DNA of 64,000 nucleotides from an uncultured Clostridia bacterium (lineage in GTDB: Bacteria; Bacillota; Clostridia; Christensenellales; Borkfalkiaceae). Location: assembly GCA_944367565.1 (NCBI GenBank), contig CALVWR010000005.1:55199-119198 (forward strand), in the 5' to 3' direction. A program made the position numbers and the translations under genes. Shown here piece after piece: positions 19,421-27,405 of the stretch (within the stretch, counting starts at the first letter, position 1; each line of letters starts with the position of its first letter). The notes under the pieces were generated by a model that saw nothing but the letters and a program-made list of their open reading frames with translations, was not told where the DNA came from and did not search any database.

Positions 19421-19459
19421 CGGGCGCGGCGCCGAAAGGCGCCGCGCCCGTCGATTTTT
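19421..19459 (+). terminator. Terminator after the AEC transporter
   Basis: A 13-bp perfect GC-rich stem (19421-19433 with 19438-19450) with a GAAA tetraloop, followed by TCGATTTTT. It lies between convergent genes. Confidence 0.8.
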
Positions 19460-19483
19460 CAATAAAAAACAGCGGAATTGTTT

Positions 19484-19771
19484 TCAGTCACCGGAGGATA
19501 AATAGGAATTGAGACAATTCACGATATCCCGATCTGCAATGCGCGCCACGGGTTCCGACGGCGCCATCGCTTTTTTTGCCGTATCGTCTGCCTTCGGGGC
19601 GGAAGGAGAGGTAAACAGTCCGCCGAGAAGGGGTGCAAGTGCGGAAACGTCCAGATTGCCGAGCATTCTTTTAAGATCGAATCCGTTTTCCGCGGCATAA
19701 CGGAGAAGCGGTTCCAGCTGCGCTCCTTTTCCCGGGAAAAGCAAATTGAGTAATGTTTGCAGAAGTTCCAT
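19484..19771 (-). CDS. Small protein of unknown function
   Basis: 95 residues, not recognised. It has a hydrophobic, probably helical N-terminus (MELLQTLLNLLFPGKG), a middle with LDVSALAPLLGGLF and an acidic C-terminus. The start has a GAGGG site a few bases upstream. It is transcribed away from another small gene at 19867, and the two may share a promoter region (19772-19866). No signal peptide cleavage site or catalytic motif is seen. Confidence 0.6.
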   Translation of the reverse strand: MELLQTLLNLLFPGKGAQLEPLLRYAAENGFDLKRMLGNLDVSALAPLLGGLFTSPSAPKADDTAKKAMAPSEPVARIADRDIVNCLNSYLSSGD

Positions 19772-19866
19772 AAATTTACCCTCTTTTTCGATAGCGGTAG
19801 CATTATATTATATGTCCGGCATATGATTAAGTTGAGCGCGCTTATACGGCGCAAAGAGGAGGAATT

Positions 19867-20145
19867 ATGCAGGACTTCAGAAATTTCGTGAATGAATCCG
19901 AAGAAAACGGCGGAAAGGGAGGGCAGAATCTTGCCGATCTCATTGGTTCTCTGGCGGGTAAGTACAACGGCGCTTCGGAAGAAGAACTGATGAAAGCCAT
20001 TGTCAAAGAGGCGGAAAAGGGAAAGCGCAACGGAACGTTAAGCAACGAAGATATCGATCGGTTTGTCTCGATGCTCTCTCCGATGCTCGACGGGAAAAAA
20101 CGCGCCATGCTCAACAAGGTCGCGGCGGAACTGAAAAAGATATGA
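19867..20145 (+). CDS. Small charged helical protein of unknown function
   Basis: 92 residues, Lys/Glu-rich, predicted helical, with no cysteine, membrane segment or known motif. It starts behind AGAGGAGG. Its TGA stop (20143-20145) is the first codon of a 44-bp palindrome that also contains the stop of the convergent gene on the other strand. It is divergent from the small gene at 19484; both start near 19800. Confidence 0.65.
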   Translation: MQDFRNFVNESEENGGKGGQNLADLIGSLAGKYNGASEEELMKAIVKEAEKGKRNGTLSNEDIDRFVSMLSPMLDGKKRAMLNKVAAELKKI

Positions 20146-20186
20146 CAATTCAAAAAGCCCCTGCGCAGGGGCTTTTTGAATTGTCA
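20143..20186. terminator. Bidirectional terminator, perfect 44-bp palindrome
   Basis: 20143-20164 is the exact reverse complement of 20165-20186. It includes an A tract before and a T tract after a GC-rich core (AAAAAGCCCC with GGGGCTTTTT). The stop codons of the two convergent genes form its two ends. Confidence 0.93.
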
Positions 20187-21305
20187 GACCGGTGCGCCGC
20201 CTTGCAGAATCTGTCCCAGCGCCTTGATCAGCGCAGAAATTTCCCGCAGTGAATTCTGAGGTGCAAAACTTACGCGCACCAGTCCGTCGCGTTCGGTTCC
20301 GAGGTGTTTATGGATCACGGGGGCGCAGTGCAGTCCGCCGCGCGCGGCGATGTCGTAGCGGGAAGAGAGAATGTCCGCAAGTTCCGCGCTGGGGATTTTT
20401 GCGGCGAACGATACGATTCCGAACCGATTCGGTTCGGAATAAATTCTCACAAAGGGCAGATGCTTGAGCTCCCCGATGAGCGCGTCCGTCAACGTATAAA
20501 GCGTCTCCCCGAAAATTTTCAGATTGGGCCGTACATATTCCGCCGCTTCTCCGAGCGCGGCAATGGCGGGAAGATTCAGCGTGCCGCTTTCCAGTCGGTC
20601 GGGATAGAATGTCGGCTGCGATGTGTTGAGCGATTCCGTTCCCGTGCCGCCGAAAAGAACGGGACGTATTTCGGTGTCGCCGTCGAAAATCAGAAAACCG
20701 CTGCCCATGATGCCGCCCATTCCCTTATGTCCGGCAGCGCAAAGAATACGGATGCCGCATTTTTTCATGTCGATCGGAACGTGTCCCGCGCTCTGAGAAC
20801 AGTCGCAGGCAAAAAGAACGCCCGTTTTTTTCAACACGTTCCCGATCGCGGGAAGATCGGCTTCGCGTCCGGTCACGTTGCTGACGTGATTGACCATCAC
20901 GAGATACGTTTCGTCGGTCAGCGCCGCGGCGATCGATTCCGGCGTCCCGTCGGTCACGCTGACGCGGATTCCGTATTCCTCTTTCAGATGCGTCAGCGTG
21001 CGCCACACGGAATTATGCTCGTAGATCGTGGTGACGATGTGTCCGTTTCTCCGCGCAGTGCCCTGCAGCGCAAGATTCAGCGCTTCCGTAGCGTTTTTCG
21101 TAAAAATCACACGGTCGGAATCTTCTGCGTTGAACAGTTTTGCCAGACTCATGCGCGCGGCAAGCACCGTTTTTGCTCCCGTTATCGATAAACGGTGTCC
21201 GCTTCTTCCCGGATTGGCACACAGATATTTTACGGCGGTTACCGCCGCTTCGGTTACCGCCGCCGCTTTGAATCCGCCCGTTGCGGCATTGTCAAAATAA
21301 ATCAT
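20184..21305 (-). CDS. Cysteine desulfurase-like PLP enzyme (aminotransferase class V)
   Basis: 373 residues. Fold-type I features: YFDNAATG at the N-terminus, DCSQSAGHVP with the PLP-contacting Asp, and AAGHKGMGG with the Schiff-base Lys. RGGLHCAP in the C-terminal part holds the Cys expected to carry the persulfide. This subgroup is closer to the SufS/CsdA side than to NifS. It is divergent from a DUF3343 gene, a family proposed to carry S or Se, which suggests a sulfur or selenium relay rather than general Fe-S assembly; no isc/suf scaffold gene is nearby. Confidence 0.85.
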   Translation of the reverse strand: MIYFDNAATGGFKAAAVTEAAVTAVKYLCANPGRSGHRLSITGAKTVLAARMSLAKLFNAEDSDRVIFTKNATEALNLALQGTARRNGHIVTTIYEHNSVWRTLTHLKEEYGIRVSVTDGTPESIAAALTDETYLVMVNHVSNVTGREADLPAIGNVLKKTGVLFACDCSQSAGHVPIDMKKCGIRILCAAGHKGMGGIMGSGFLIFDGDTEIRPVLFGGTGTESLNTSQPTFYPDRLESGTLNLPAIAALGEAAEYVRPNLKIFGETLYTLTDALIGELKHLPFVRIYSEPNRFGIVSFAAKIPSAELADILSSRYDIAARGGLHCAPVIHKHLGTERDGLVRVSFAPQNSLREISALIKALGQILQGGAPV

Positions 21306-21324
21306 TTTTCAAATCCTTTCACAT

Positions 21325-21354
21325 TTCAAAATCGATGACAATATAGTGTATTAT
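21325..21354 (+). promoter_or_regulatory. Possible promoter of the DUF3343 gene
   Basis: TTCAAA (21325-21330), an 18-bp spacer and TATTAT (21349-21354), in the region between the divergent genes. Confidence 0.4.
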
Positions 21355-21394
21355 GCGGCGGTGTAAGTTATGCCGATACAAAAGGAGAAAAGAC

Positions 21395-21640
21395 ATGGAT
21401 TACGTAATTGTGGCTTTCCGTTCCCGTACGCACACCATGCGGTTTGCGGAAGAACTGAGAAGAAGAGGCGTACCCGCAGAGATCGTGAATACGCCCAAAC
21501 AGGCCTATGTGGGATGCGGGTTGAGCGTAAAGGTCTCCGGGCGGTATTTTCCCTTTGCAAAACGCCTGGCGCAGGGAATGAGGTTTGATTCCTTCGCGGG
21601 GTTTTTTGCCTTTTCGGGGGGCGGATTCAAAAGCGTGTGA
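21395..21640 (+). CDS. DUF3343 protein, putative sulfur/selenium carrier
   Basis: 81 residues. The pattern of a short N-terminal strand (VIVAFRSRTHTMRFAEEL), then PKQAYVGCGLSVKV with a conserved Cys-Gly, and a C-terminal F/G-rich tail is that of DUF3343. Family members are often found beside cysteine desulfurase-like genes or selenium genes and are proposed to accept a persulfide on the CG cysteine. The ATG 21395 follows AAAGGAG. It is head-to-head with the desulfurase gene. Confidence 0.75.
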   Translation: MDYVIVAFRSRTHTMRFAEELRRRGVPAEIVNTPKQAYVGCGLSVKVSGRYFPFAKRLAQGMRFDSFAGFFAFSGGGFKSV

Positions 21641-21647
21641 AAAACAA

Positions 21648-21676
21648 TTGTAAAAATACGGCTTTTGTGATACACT
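21648..21676 (+). promoter_or_regulatory. Promoter of the nth-obgE-yhbY operon
   Basis: TTGTAA (21648-21653), a 17-bp spacer and TACACT (21671-21676). A GC-rich hairpin (CGCCGCCGC with GCGGCGGCG, 21696-21718) follows in the 5' leader. Confidence 0.6.
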
Positions 21677-21748
21677 GAAATAAAAGCGATTCCGTCGCCG
21701 CCGCGTCATGCGGCGGCGGAACTTTCGGCAAACAAAGGACAAGTTCTC

Positions 21749-22393
21749 ATGAAAAAAGAAACCGCAAGAGAAATCGTACGCATCCTTTCGGAAAATTTTT
21801 CCGATAAGCCTGCGCTCGAATATAAAACGCCGTATGAATTGCTGATCGCCGTGATGCTGTCCGCGCAATGTACCGATGCGCGGGTGAATCTCGTGACGAG
21901 AGAGCTTTTCAAGCAATACAATACGCCGGAAACGATGCTGACGCTTTCGCAGGAAGAACTGGAAAAACGTATCTTTTCCTGCGGACTGTACAAGACGAAA
22001 GCGGCGCATATTCTTTCGGCATCGGCGGATATCGTAAACCGATTTCACGGGGAAGTTCCGCGGGAAAAAAAGGATTTGGAAACGCTTGCGGGCGTGGGCG
22101 TGAAGACGGCAAACGTGGTATATTCCGTGGCGTTCGGCGGGGACGCCATTGCGGTGGATACCCATGTATTCCGCGTGAGCAACCGCATCGGACTGGCTCA
22201 TGCGGATAACGTCGGAAAAACGGAAGCGCAGCTGATGGAAATTCTGGATAAGAGCGTATGGAGAAAAATGCATCATTATCTCATTTATCTGGGAAGACAG
22301 GTATGTAAAGCGGCGCACCCTGCGTGCGAGATCTGTCCGATTGCGTCGCTTTGTGAAAAGAAAATAAAAAACGGGAAATCATCATGTTTATAG
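21749..22393 (+). CDS. nth: Endonuclease III (DNA glycosylase/AP lyase)
   Basis: 214 residues. It removes oxidised pyrimidines and cleaves the AP site. The helix-hairpin-helix LAGVGVKTANVV holds the catalytic Lys (about residue 117), VDTHVFRV holds the catalytic Asp, and the C-terminal CKAAHPACEICPIASLC is the CX6CX2CX5C 4Fe-4S loop. The gene overlaps obgE by 10 bases, so the two are translationally coupled. Confidence 0.96.
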   Translation: MKKETAREIVRILSENFSDKPALEYKTPYELLIAVMLSAQCTDARVNLVTRELFKQYNTPETMLTLSQEELEKRIFSCGLYKTKAAHILSASADIVNRFHGEVPREKKDLETLAGVGVKTANVVYSVAFGGDAIAVDTHVFRVSNRIGLAHADNVGKTEAQLMEILDKSVWRKMHHYLIYLGRQVCKAAHPACEICPIASLCEKKIKNGKSSCL

Positions 22394-23649
22394 ACAGAGT
22401 TATTTTGCAGATAAAAGCCGGAAACGGAGGGGACGGGATCACGTCGTTTCTTCATTTCAAGGGTGTAGTGAACGGAGGTCCGGACGGCGGAGACGGCGGT
22501 AAGGGCGGAGACGTCGTGTTTGTCGGAGACCGCCATATGAACAGTCTTGCGGAATATTATTACAAGAACAAGTTTGCCGCGGAAAACGGAGAACGCGGCG
22601 GACCGAAAAACTGTTTCGGCAAGAACGGAGAGGATCTGATACTGAAAGTTCCCGTCGGAACGATCATCCGCGATGCGGAAAGCGGGGGGATTATCGCGGA
22701 TGTGTTTGAAGACGGGCAGAGAAAGACCGTGCTTGTCGGCGGAGACGGCGGGAAAGGAAACGCGCGGTTCGTGACGAGCCGCCGTCATGCTCCGCATTTT
22801 TCCCAGACAGGGGAAAAGACGGAAGCGCACGAAGTGATTTTGGAACTGAAAACCATTGCGGACGTGGGTCTGGTCGGGTTTCCGAACGTTGGGAAGTCGA
22901 CGTTGCTTTCGAAGATCACCAAAGCGCGGCCGAAGATCGCAAATTATCATTTTACCACATTGTCGCCCAATCTCGGGGTATGCGACCGTTACGGAACGCA
23001 GTTTGTCGTGGCGGACATCCCGGGACTGATCGAAGGGGCGTCGGACGGTGCGGGACTCGGCATCGAATTTCTGCGCCATATCGAGCGGACGAGGATGCTG
23101 GTACACGTGGTGGATATCTCCGAATCGGAAGGGCGGGACGCCTGGGAGGATTTCGAGAAAATCAACGCGGAACTGCAACATTACTCTACCGTTCTGGCTG
23201 AGAAGAAGCAGATCGTCGCGCTGAATAAATGCGATTGTTTCGGAGCGGAAGAAAAGATCGCGGCGTTCAGGAAAAAGATCGGCAAACGGTATAAAACGGT
23301 GCCGATCTCCGCGATAAACGGGGAAAATTTGGATGTATTGCTGAAGGTTATTACGGAAGAACTGGAAAAACTGCCGCCCGTCAAGCCGGAGGAATTCGAA
23401 CCGTTTGAATATACAAAGCCGGAAAAACTCGATTATGAAATTTACCGCAACGACGACGGATCTTTCGTGATCGAGGGGACGCTTGTGGATGTTTTATCGA
23501 GGAACGTCGTACTTACGGATACGCATTCCGTTTCGTATATGCATAAAGTGCTGAAGGACAGGGGTATTTTCAAAAAGTTAAAGGAAATGGGCGCGGAAAA
23601 CGGATCGACCATCCTATTGGGCGGAACGGAATTTGAATATATGGAGTAA
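22384..23649 (+). CDS. obgE: Obg-family GTPase (ribosome assembly and stress)
   Basis: 421 residues. The glycine-rich Obg fold (GGPDGGDGGKGGDVV) is followed by the G domain with G1 GFPNVGKST (about residues 164-172), G3 DIPGLIEGASDG and G4 NKCD, and then a C-terminal OCT domain (about 340-421), present in Gram-positive Obg. It works in 50S maturation and the stringent response, and in B. subtilis in sporulation and SigB control. yhbY follows 5 bp later. Confidence 0.97.
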   Translation: MFIDRVILQIKAGNGGDGITSFLHFKGVVNGGPDGGDGGKGGDVVFVGDRHMNSLAEYYYKNKFAAENGERGGPKNCFGKNGEDLILKVPVGTIIRDAESGGIIADVFEDGQRKTVLVGGDGGKGNARFVTSRRHAPHFSQTGEKTEAHEVILELKTIADVGLVGFPNVGKSTLLSKITKARPKIANYHFTTLSPNLGVCDRYGTQFVVADIPGLIEGASDGAGLGIEFLRHIERTRMLVHVVDISESEGRDAWEDFEKINAELQHYSTVLAEKKQIVALNKCDCFGAEEKIAAFRKKIGKRYKTVPISAINGENLDVLLKVITEELEKLPPVKPEEFEPFEYTKPEKLDYEIYRNDDGSFVIEGTLVDVLSRNVVLTDTHSVSYMHKVLKDRGIFKKLKEMGAENGSTILLGGTEFEYME

Positions 23650-23654
23650 AAACG

Positions 23655-23945
23655 ATGCTGACGAGCAAACAAAGAAGTCATTTACGCGGCATGGCCGCAA
23701 AGATCGAGCCGATCGGACAGATCGGGAAGAACGGAATCACGGAAAACATGGTCCGGTCTTTTTCGGACGCGTTGGACGCGAGGGAGCTTATCAAGCTGAC
23801 CGTACTGGAGAACAGCGAAAAAAGCGCGTCGGAAACGGGTGCGGAACTTGCAGCCTTGCTGAAGGCGGAATTCGTTGCGGCAACGGGAAGGAAAGTCGTA
23901 TTATACAGACGGTCTCCGCGTGAAATTTGCCATCTTGAATTCTGA
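23655..23945 (+). CDS. yhbY: YhbY-family CRM-domain RNA-binding protein
   Basis: 96 residues, one CRM domain. LTSKQRSHLRGMA at the start and the GxxG loop in IGKNGIT are the family signature, and VVLYRRSP closes the domain. Homologues bind pre-50S particles. Its place behind obgE fits a ribosome assembly operon. Confidence 0.93.
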   Translation: MLTSKQRSHLRGMAAKIEPIGQIGKNGITENMVRSFSDALDARELIKLTVLENSEKSASETGAELAALLKAEFVAATGRKVVLYRRSPREICHLEF

Positions 23946-24002
23946 AATGCGGCAGAAACAACCGGCAAAGATACGATCGTCGCCGGTACATCGAAAAGAC
24001 TG

Positions 24003-24048
24003 CGGCCCCGTACTCTTCTGTATGCAGAGTATCGGGGCCGTATTGTTT
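24003..24048 (+). terminator. Terminator after yhbY
   Basis: A long GC-rich hairpin (CGGCCCCGTACTCT with AGAGTATCGGGGCCG, one bulge) followed by TATTGTTT. A smaller hairpin ACCGGC/GCCGGT at 23961-23987 precedes it. The remaining 24049-24218 shows no gene. Confidence 0.65.
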
Positions 24049-24218
24049 GCAAAAAAGTTTACCGCCGGAAAAAATTATCTTTTCGTCTATATCGGCGGTT
24101 TTATTCGATAATGAGCCTCTGAGGTATATAAAGGATTCGTTTTAAAAAACAAAATCGTTTTCAGAGGGTGCTCTTTGCCGAGAATCCGCTTCTCACTCAT
24201 CTGATAAGCAGCCGTTTA

Positions 24219-24722
24219 TTAAATTATGAATTCAATCAGTGTGGAATTGTTTTTTTGATAAAGCGGGTGTACAGGATTATTCTTTTTAGTAAGTTTTATA
24301 ATTTTAATTTTCTTTTTCTGCTCGCCGTTTAATAATTCAATAATTTCGCTTAAACAAATTTTTAAATACTTACGTTTTGAAATTAAATTTCCATACGCTA
24401 AAAGCACGTCGCAATCCGCAAAATGTTCCGCTGTTTTTTTGATATGTAAAAGGTTTGCTTTCACCAAACATGCATCTCTTTCCAAATGCAAACCGTTTGG
24501 ATCTGTGACTTGTTGCGGATATAAGTTAAGCATGATCCGATTATCATAACCATTATATTTACTTATCTTTTTAACCTTCTCTATCGTGGGGTCTAAACAC
24601 TCCGGGGTTGCCGTACCGGGATTAACGCCGAAACAAAGCAAAGTTCTGCCTGTAACGTCATTTATTTGCCCTAAAACAAATCTTGCAGAGTTATTTTCGT
24701 TTTTCTCATAAATCCATTGCAT
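24219..24722 (-). CDS. DUF1643 domain protein
   Basis: 167 residues. FGVNPGTATPECLDPTIEKV and NLYPQQVTDPNGL match the two conserved DUF1643 blocks. The family has no established activity and is often found on mobile or variable DNA. The gene is clearly more A/T-rich than its neighbours and lies next to tRNA genes, which suggests acquisition. No promoter of its own is obvious; it begins just past the terminator of the tRNA pair and may depend on read-through. Confidence 0.75.
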   Translation of the reverse strand: MQWIYEKNENNSARFVLGQINDVTGRTLLCFGVNPGTATPECLDPTIEKVKKISKYNGYDNRIMLNLYPQQVTDPNGLHLERDACLVKANLLHIKKTAEHFADCDVLLAYGNLISKRKYLKICLSEIIELLNGEQKKKIKIIKLTKKNNPVHPLYQKNNSTLIEFII

Positions 24723-24736
24723 TTTAACCTCTTATG

Positions 24737-24776
24737 TAAAAAAATAACCTAAATCGAAGTGCTTCGATTTAGGTTA
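24737..24776 (-). terminator. Terminator of the tRNA-Met/tRNA-Glu unit
   Basis: A 14-bp perfect stem (24745-24758 with 24763-24776) with loop GTGC. Read on the minus strand it is followed by seven T residues. Confidence 0.9.
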
Positions 24777-24780
24777 CTGT

Positions 24781-24855
24781 TGGTGACCCCTACGGGACTC
24801 GAACCCATGATACCACCGTGAAAGGGTGGTGTCTTAACCGCTTGACCAAGGGGCC
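24781..24855 (-). tRNA. tRNA-Glu (UUC)
   Basis: 75 nt including an encoded CCA. The acceptor stem GGCCCCU pairs with AGGGGUC (one G-U). The anticodon stem CCACC/GGUGG encloses CUUUCAC with anticodon UUC. The T loop GGUUCGAGUCC is intact. Confidence 0.97.
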
Positions 24856-24871
24856 GGTTAAATTCAGTTTT

Positions 24872-24948
24872 TGGTAGCGGCGGTCGGACTCGAACCAACG
24901 ACCTGCCGGGTATGAACCGGCCGCTATAACCAACTAAGCTACGCCGCC
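24872..24948 (-). tRNA. tRNA-Met (CAU), elongator type
   Basis: 77 nt including encoded CCA. The acceptor stem GGCGGCG pairs with CGCCGCU with a terminal G-U. The anticodon stem GCCGG/CCGGC encloses UUCAUAC. The first base pair and D arm (GUAGCUUAGUUGGUUAUAGC) resemble elongator Met rather than initiator. A modified tRNA-Ile2 also has CAU, but the overall sequence fits Met better. Confidence 0.93.
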
Positions 24949-24964
24949 ATTCAATTGCTAAGTT

Positions 24965-24993
24965 ATTATACATAAAATAAGGAGTTTTGTCAA
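24965..24993 (-). promoter_or_regulatory. Perfect consensus sigma-A promoter of the tRNA pair
   Basis: On the minus strand, TTGACA (24993-24988), exactly 17 bp, then TATAAT (24970-24965). It starts transcription about 10 bases before tRNA-Met. Confidence 0.95.
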
Positions 24994-25181
24994 CAATTCT
25001 CCATGAGTTTTTTAAATTTTTTTCTTTATGGAGACAAAGCGGCAAATCCAAAAAAAGATATGAAATTCACGGTTCGTGCAGATTCGACAAAAGGCGACGG
25101 ATGAATTTAGTCATTTTCATGAATAGTTGTGCAAAGAGCGGCATATTTTTTAATATAGCGAAAGGACAAGGAGAAAAAATT

Positions 25182-25949
25182 ATGAATGAAGAAACGATTT
25201 ATTCTGAAATGCTGGAAATTCCCGTTAATACGTGCAGTATAACATATACCGCGCCGAAGCGGAGAAAGAAAAAGAAGGAACCGCGGAAGGAAGACGTAAA
25301 GGAACTTGCGATCGAGAAAGTGAATCGGGAACTGGAAGCGGAAAAGCCGGAAGACATTGCGGCTGAAATGCCGGAATCGGAGCCGGTTGTAGCGGAAGCG
25401 GAAAAAGAAGAAGAGAAGCCGGTTGCCAAGAAAAAGTTCAAGGTTTCGGTGATCGGGGTACAGCTTGCGGTGGTTGTCGCGCTTCTCAGCGTGATTGTTT
25501 TGTCCAACTTATTCATGCCGAACAGCGGGTTATCGGTTTTTTTGAATTCGGTTTTCAACACGCAGACGGAACAGGCGGACGTACGGGAATATAACAGTTT
25601 TGCGCCGATGTTGCCGATGACGGACGGAGAAGTCGCCGTTGACGGCGGGGTGATGACGTTTGCGGCAAAGGGCAGCATTTATTCTCCCTGTGATGGAGAG
25701 ATCACGGCGCTTACCGCCGACGAAAACGGAAAATACACGATTGAGATCACGCATTCCACGAAATTCAAGACGGTCATCAGCGGCATCGATTATGCGTATC
25801 AGGAGCTCGGATCACAGGTGTATGGCAATATTCCTTTGGGATACAGCCTGGGGGAAGGGATCGAGTTGTGTTTTTACGGAGCGGACGGTGAAAGGATTAC
25901 CACCTATACGGTAGATAACGAAACAGACCGGATCATATGGGAAGTCTGA
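25182..25949 (+). CDS. spoIVFA: SpoIVFA-like membrane protein with degenerate M23 domain
   Basis: 255 residues. A charged cytosolic N-terminus (KRRKKKKEPRKED, then a Glu/Ala-rich stretch) precedes one membrane helix at about residues 90-110 and an external LytM/M23-like domain (GSIYSPCDGEITALT, ITHSTKFKTVISGID). The zinc-binding residues of active M23 peptidases are not seen, as in SpoIVFA. Its gene overlaps that of the SpoIVFB-like protease by 13 bases. In B. subtilis SpoIVFA holds and inhibits SpoIVFB at the forespore membrane. The ATG 25182 is 8 bases after AAGGAG. Confidence 0.72.
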   Translation: MNEETIYSEMLEIPVNTCSITYTAPKRRKKKKEPRKEDVKELAIEKVNRELEAEKPEDIAAEMPESEPVVAEAEKEEEKPVAKKKFKVSVIGVQLAVVVALLSVIVLSNLFMPNSGLSVFLNSVFNTQTEQADVREYNSFAPMLPMTDGEVAVDGGVMTFAAKGSIYSPCDGEITALTADENGKYTIEITHSTKFKTVISGIDYAYQELGSQVYGNIPLGYSLGEGIELCFYGADGERITTYTVDNETDRIIWEV

Positions 25950-26773
25950 AAATCAGGATTCATCCGCTTTTCTGGTTATTCGGCGTATATTACGTCGTTA
26001 CGGGAAAAGGAATGATATTTATACTCAGCACAACGGTTGCCCTGCTCCATGAGTTAGGGCATTCGTTTTCCGCGGAAAAGCTCGGCTACCGTTTGCGCAC
26101 GATCACACTGATGCCATACGGCGCCGTGATCAGCGGGGAAGAAAGCGGGCTGAAAGCAAAAGACGAGATTCGCATTGCGCTTGCCGGACCGCTGATCAAT
26201 CTTGCGATCGGGGTTATTTTCGTGGCGGTATGGTGGATGTTTCCCGAAACGTATGCGTTTACCGATTCTGCCGCGATAGCAAGTTTTTCCATTGCGGCGA
26301 TCAATTTGCTGCCGGCGTTTCCTCTGGACGGAGGAAGAGTCTTGCTGGCGGGATTATCGATGCGGATCCGGAGAGGAAAGGCGCTGAAAATCTGCAAGGC
26401 GGTCAGTGTGGCGATCGCAACGGTTCTTGCGGGACTGTTTGTCGCATCGCTTTTTTCCAAACCGAATTATTCCGTATTGTTTTTTGCGGGTTTTATCTTG
26501 TTCGGCGCTTTGAATAAAAAGGAAGAAAACGTATATGTCCGATTATTTTCGGAGATCTCCGACACCGCGCTCAGAAGGGGGATGGTATATAAGAAACAGG
26601 CGTTGTCGGTCGACGCCGACGTAAAAAAGCTCATCTCCATATTGGATGCGGACGCGCTGAACGAAATTGTCCTGTACAGGAACGGAAAAAAAGTGAAAAC
26701 GCTTTCTCAGGAAGAAATAACGCAAATCTGTAAGAGCCGATCCTTATACGAAAAACTTTCCGAGGTGATATAA
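25937..26773 (+). CDS. spoIVFB: M50 intramembrane metalloprotease, SpoIVFB-like
   Basis: 278 residues, several membrane helices. The zinc site is HELGHSFSAE and the third ligand is in NLLPAFPLDGGR, both typical of group III site-2 proteases. A cytosolic C-terminal region (about 200-278) resembles a CBS-like domain. SpoIVFB cleaves pro-sigma K late in sporulation. The overlapping SpoIVFA-like gene supports this assignment over other M50 members, but sigK is not in the window and sporulation cannot be confirmed. Confidence 0.85.
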   Translation: MGSLKIRIHPLFWLFGVYYVVTGKGMIFILSTTVALLHELGHSFSAEKLGYRLRTITLMPYGAVISGEESGLKAKDEIRIALAGPLINLAIGVIFVAVWWMFPETYAFTDSAAIASFSIAAINLLPAFPLDGGRVLLAGLSMRIRRGKALKICKAVSVAIATVLAGLFVASLFSKPNYSVLFFAGFILFGALNKKEENVYVRLFSEISDTALRRGMVYKKQALSVDADVKKLISILDADALNEIVLYRNGKKVKTLSQEEITQICKSRSLYEKLSEVI

Positions 26774-26779
26774 AAAGTC

Positions 26780-26808
26780 TTGTGATTTTATCTCCAAAGG
26801 AGTATAAT
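26780..26808 (+). promoter_or_regulatory. Promoter of the nitroreductase gene
   Basis: TTGTGA (26780-26785), a 17-bp spacer and a perfect TATAAT (26803-26808), 20 bp before the start. Confidence 0.8.
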
Positions 26809-26828
26809 AATAAAAAAGGAGCAAAGGT

Positions 26829-27368
26829 ATGCAGTTTGAAACGGTAGTAAAAGAAAGACAAAGCTGTCGGAATTTTGACGCCGCGAGACCGGTGGAAAAA
26901 GAAAAGCTGGAAAGGATTACGGATCTTGCGCGGTTTGCGCCGTCGGCGTGCAATTCGCAGCCTTACGGGATCAGCGTCGTTACGAATGAAAAACTTGCGG
27001 CAGACATAGCGAAAGCAACGCAGGGAATGGGAATGAACAGGCACTGTTCTTCGGCGCGTGCGTTCATCGTAATCAACGAAGAGCCTGCAGGTCTTCTTGC
27101 CAAGACCGGCGGTCGGCTGAAAGATCAGGATTTTGCGTCGGTAGACATCGGTATATTGTGTGCGCACATTGTGCTTGCGATGACCGATTGCGGAATATCG
27201 TCGTGCATCATCGGCTGGTTTGATGAAAAACGCATCAAGGAACTGCTCGGAATCGACGAGCAAAAACGCATACGTCTGGTCATTGCCGCAGGATATGCCG
27301 CTAAGGATGACGTACTCCGCGAGAAAAAACGGAAAGAGAAGGAAAAAGTCGTGAGATTTTATGAATAA
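26829..27368 (+). CDS. Nitroreductase-family FMN oxidoreductase
   Basis: 179 residues. The FMN-contact motif RQSCRNFD at the N-terminus and APSACNSQPYG are the family hallmark, with DIGILCAHIVLAMTDCGISSCIIG in the centre. Members reduce nitro compounds, quinones or flavins, or act as dehydrogenases. The physiological substrate is not inferable. AAAGGAG precedes the ATG. It has its own promoter and terminator. Confidence 0.88.
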   Translation: MQFETVVKERQSCRNFDAARPVEKEKLERITDLARFAPSACNSQPYGISVVTNEKLAADIAKATQGMGMNRHCSSARAFIVINEEPAGLLAKTGGRLKDQDFASVDIGILCAHIVLAMTDCGISSCIIGWFDEKRIKELLGIDEQKRIRLVIAAGYAAKDDVLREKKRKEKEKVVRFYE

Positions 27369-27371
27369 TCG

Positions 27372-27405
27372 AAAAAAAACGCGTTTTTATAAACGCGTTT
27401 TTTTT
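27372..27405 (+). terminator. Terminator after the nitroreductase gene
   Basis: The stem AAACGCGTTT pairs with AAACGCGTTT around a short loop, with an A tract before and eight T residues after. Nothing gene-like is seen from 27406 to 27600. Confidence 0.88.
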
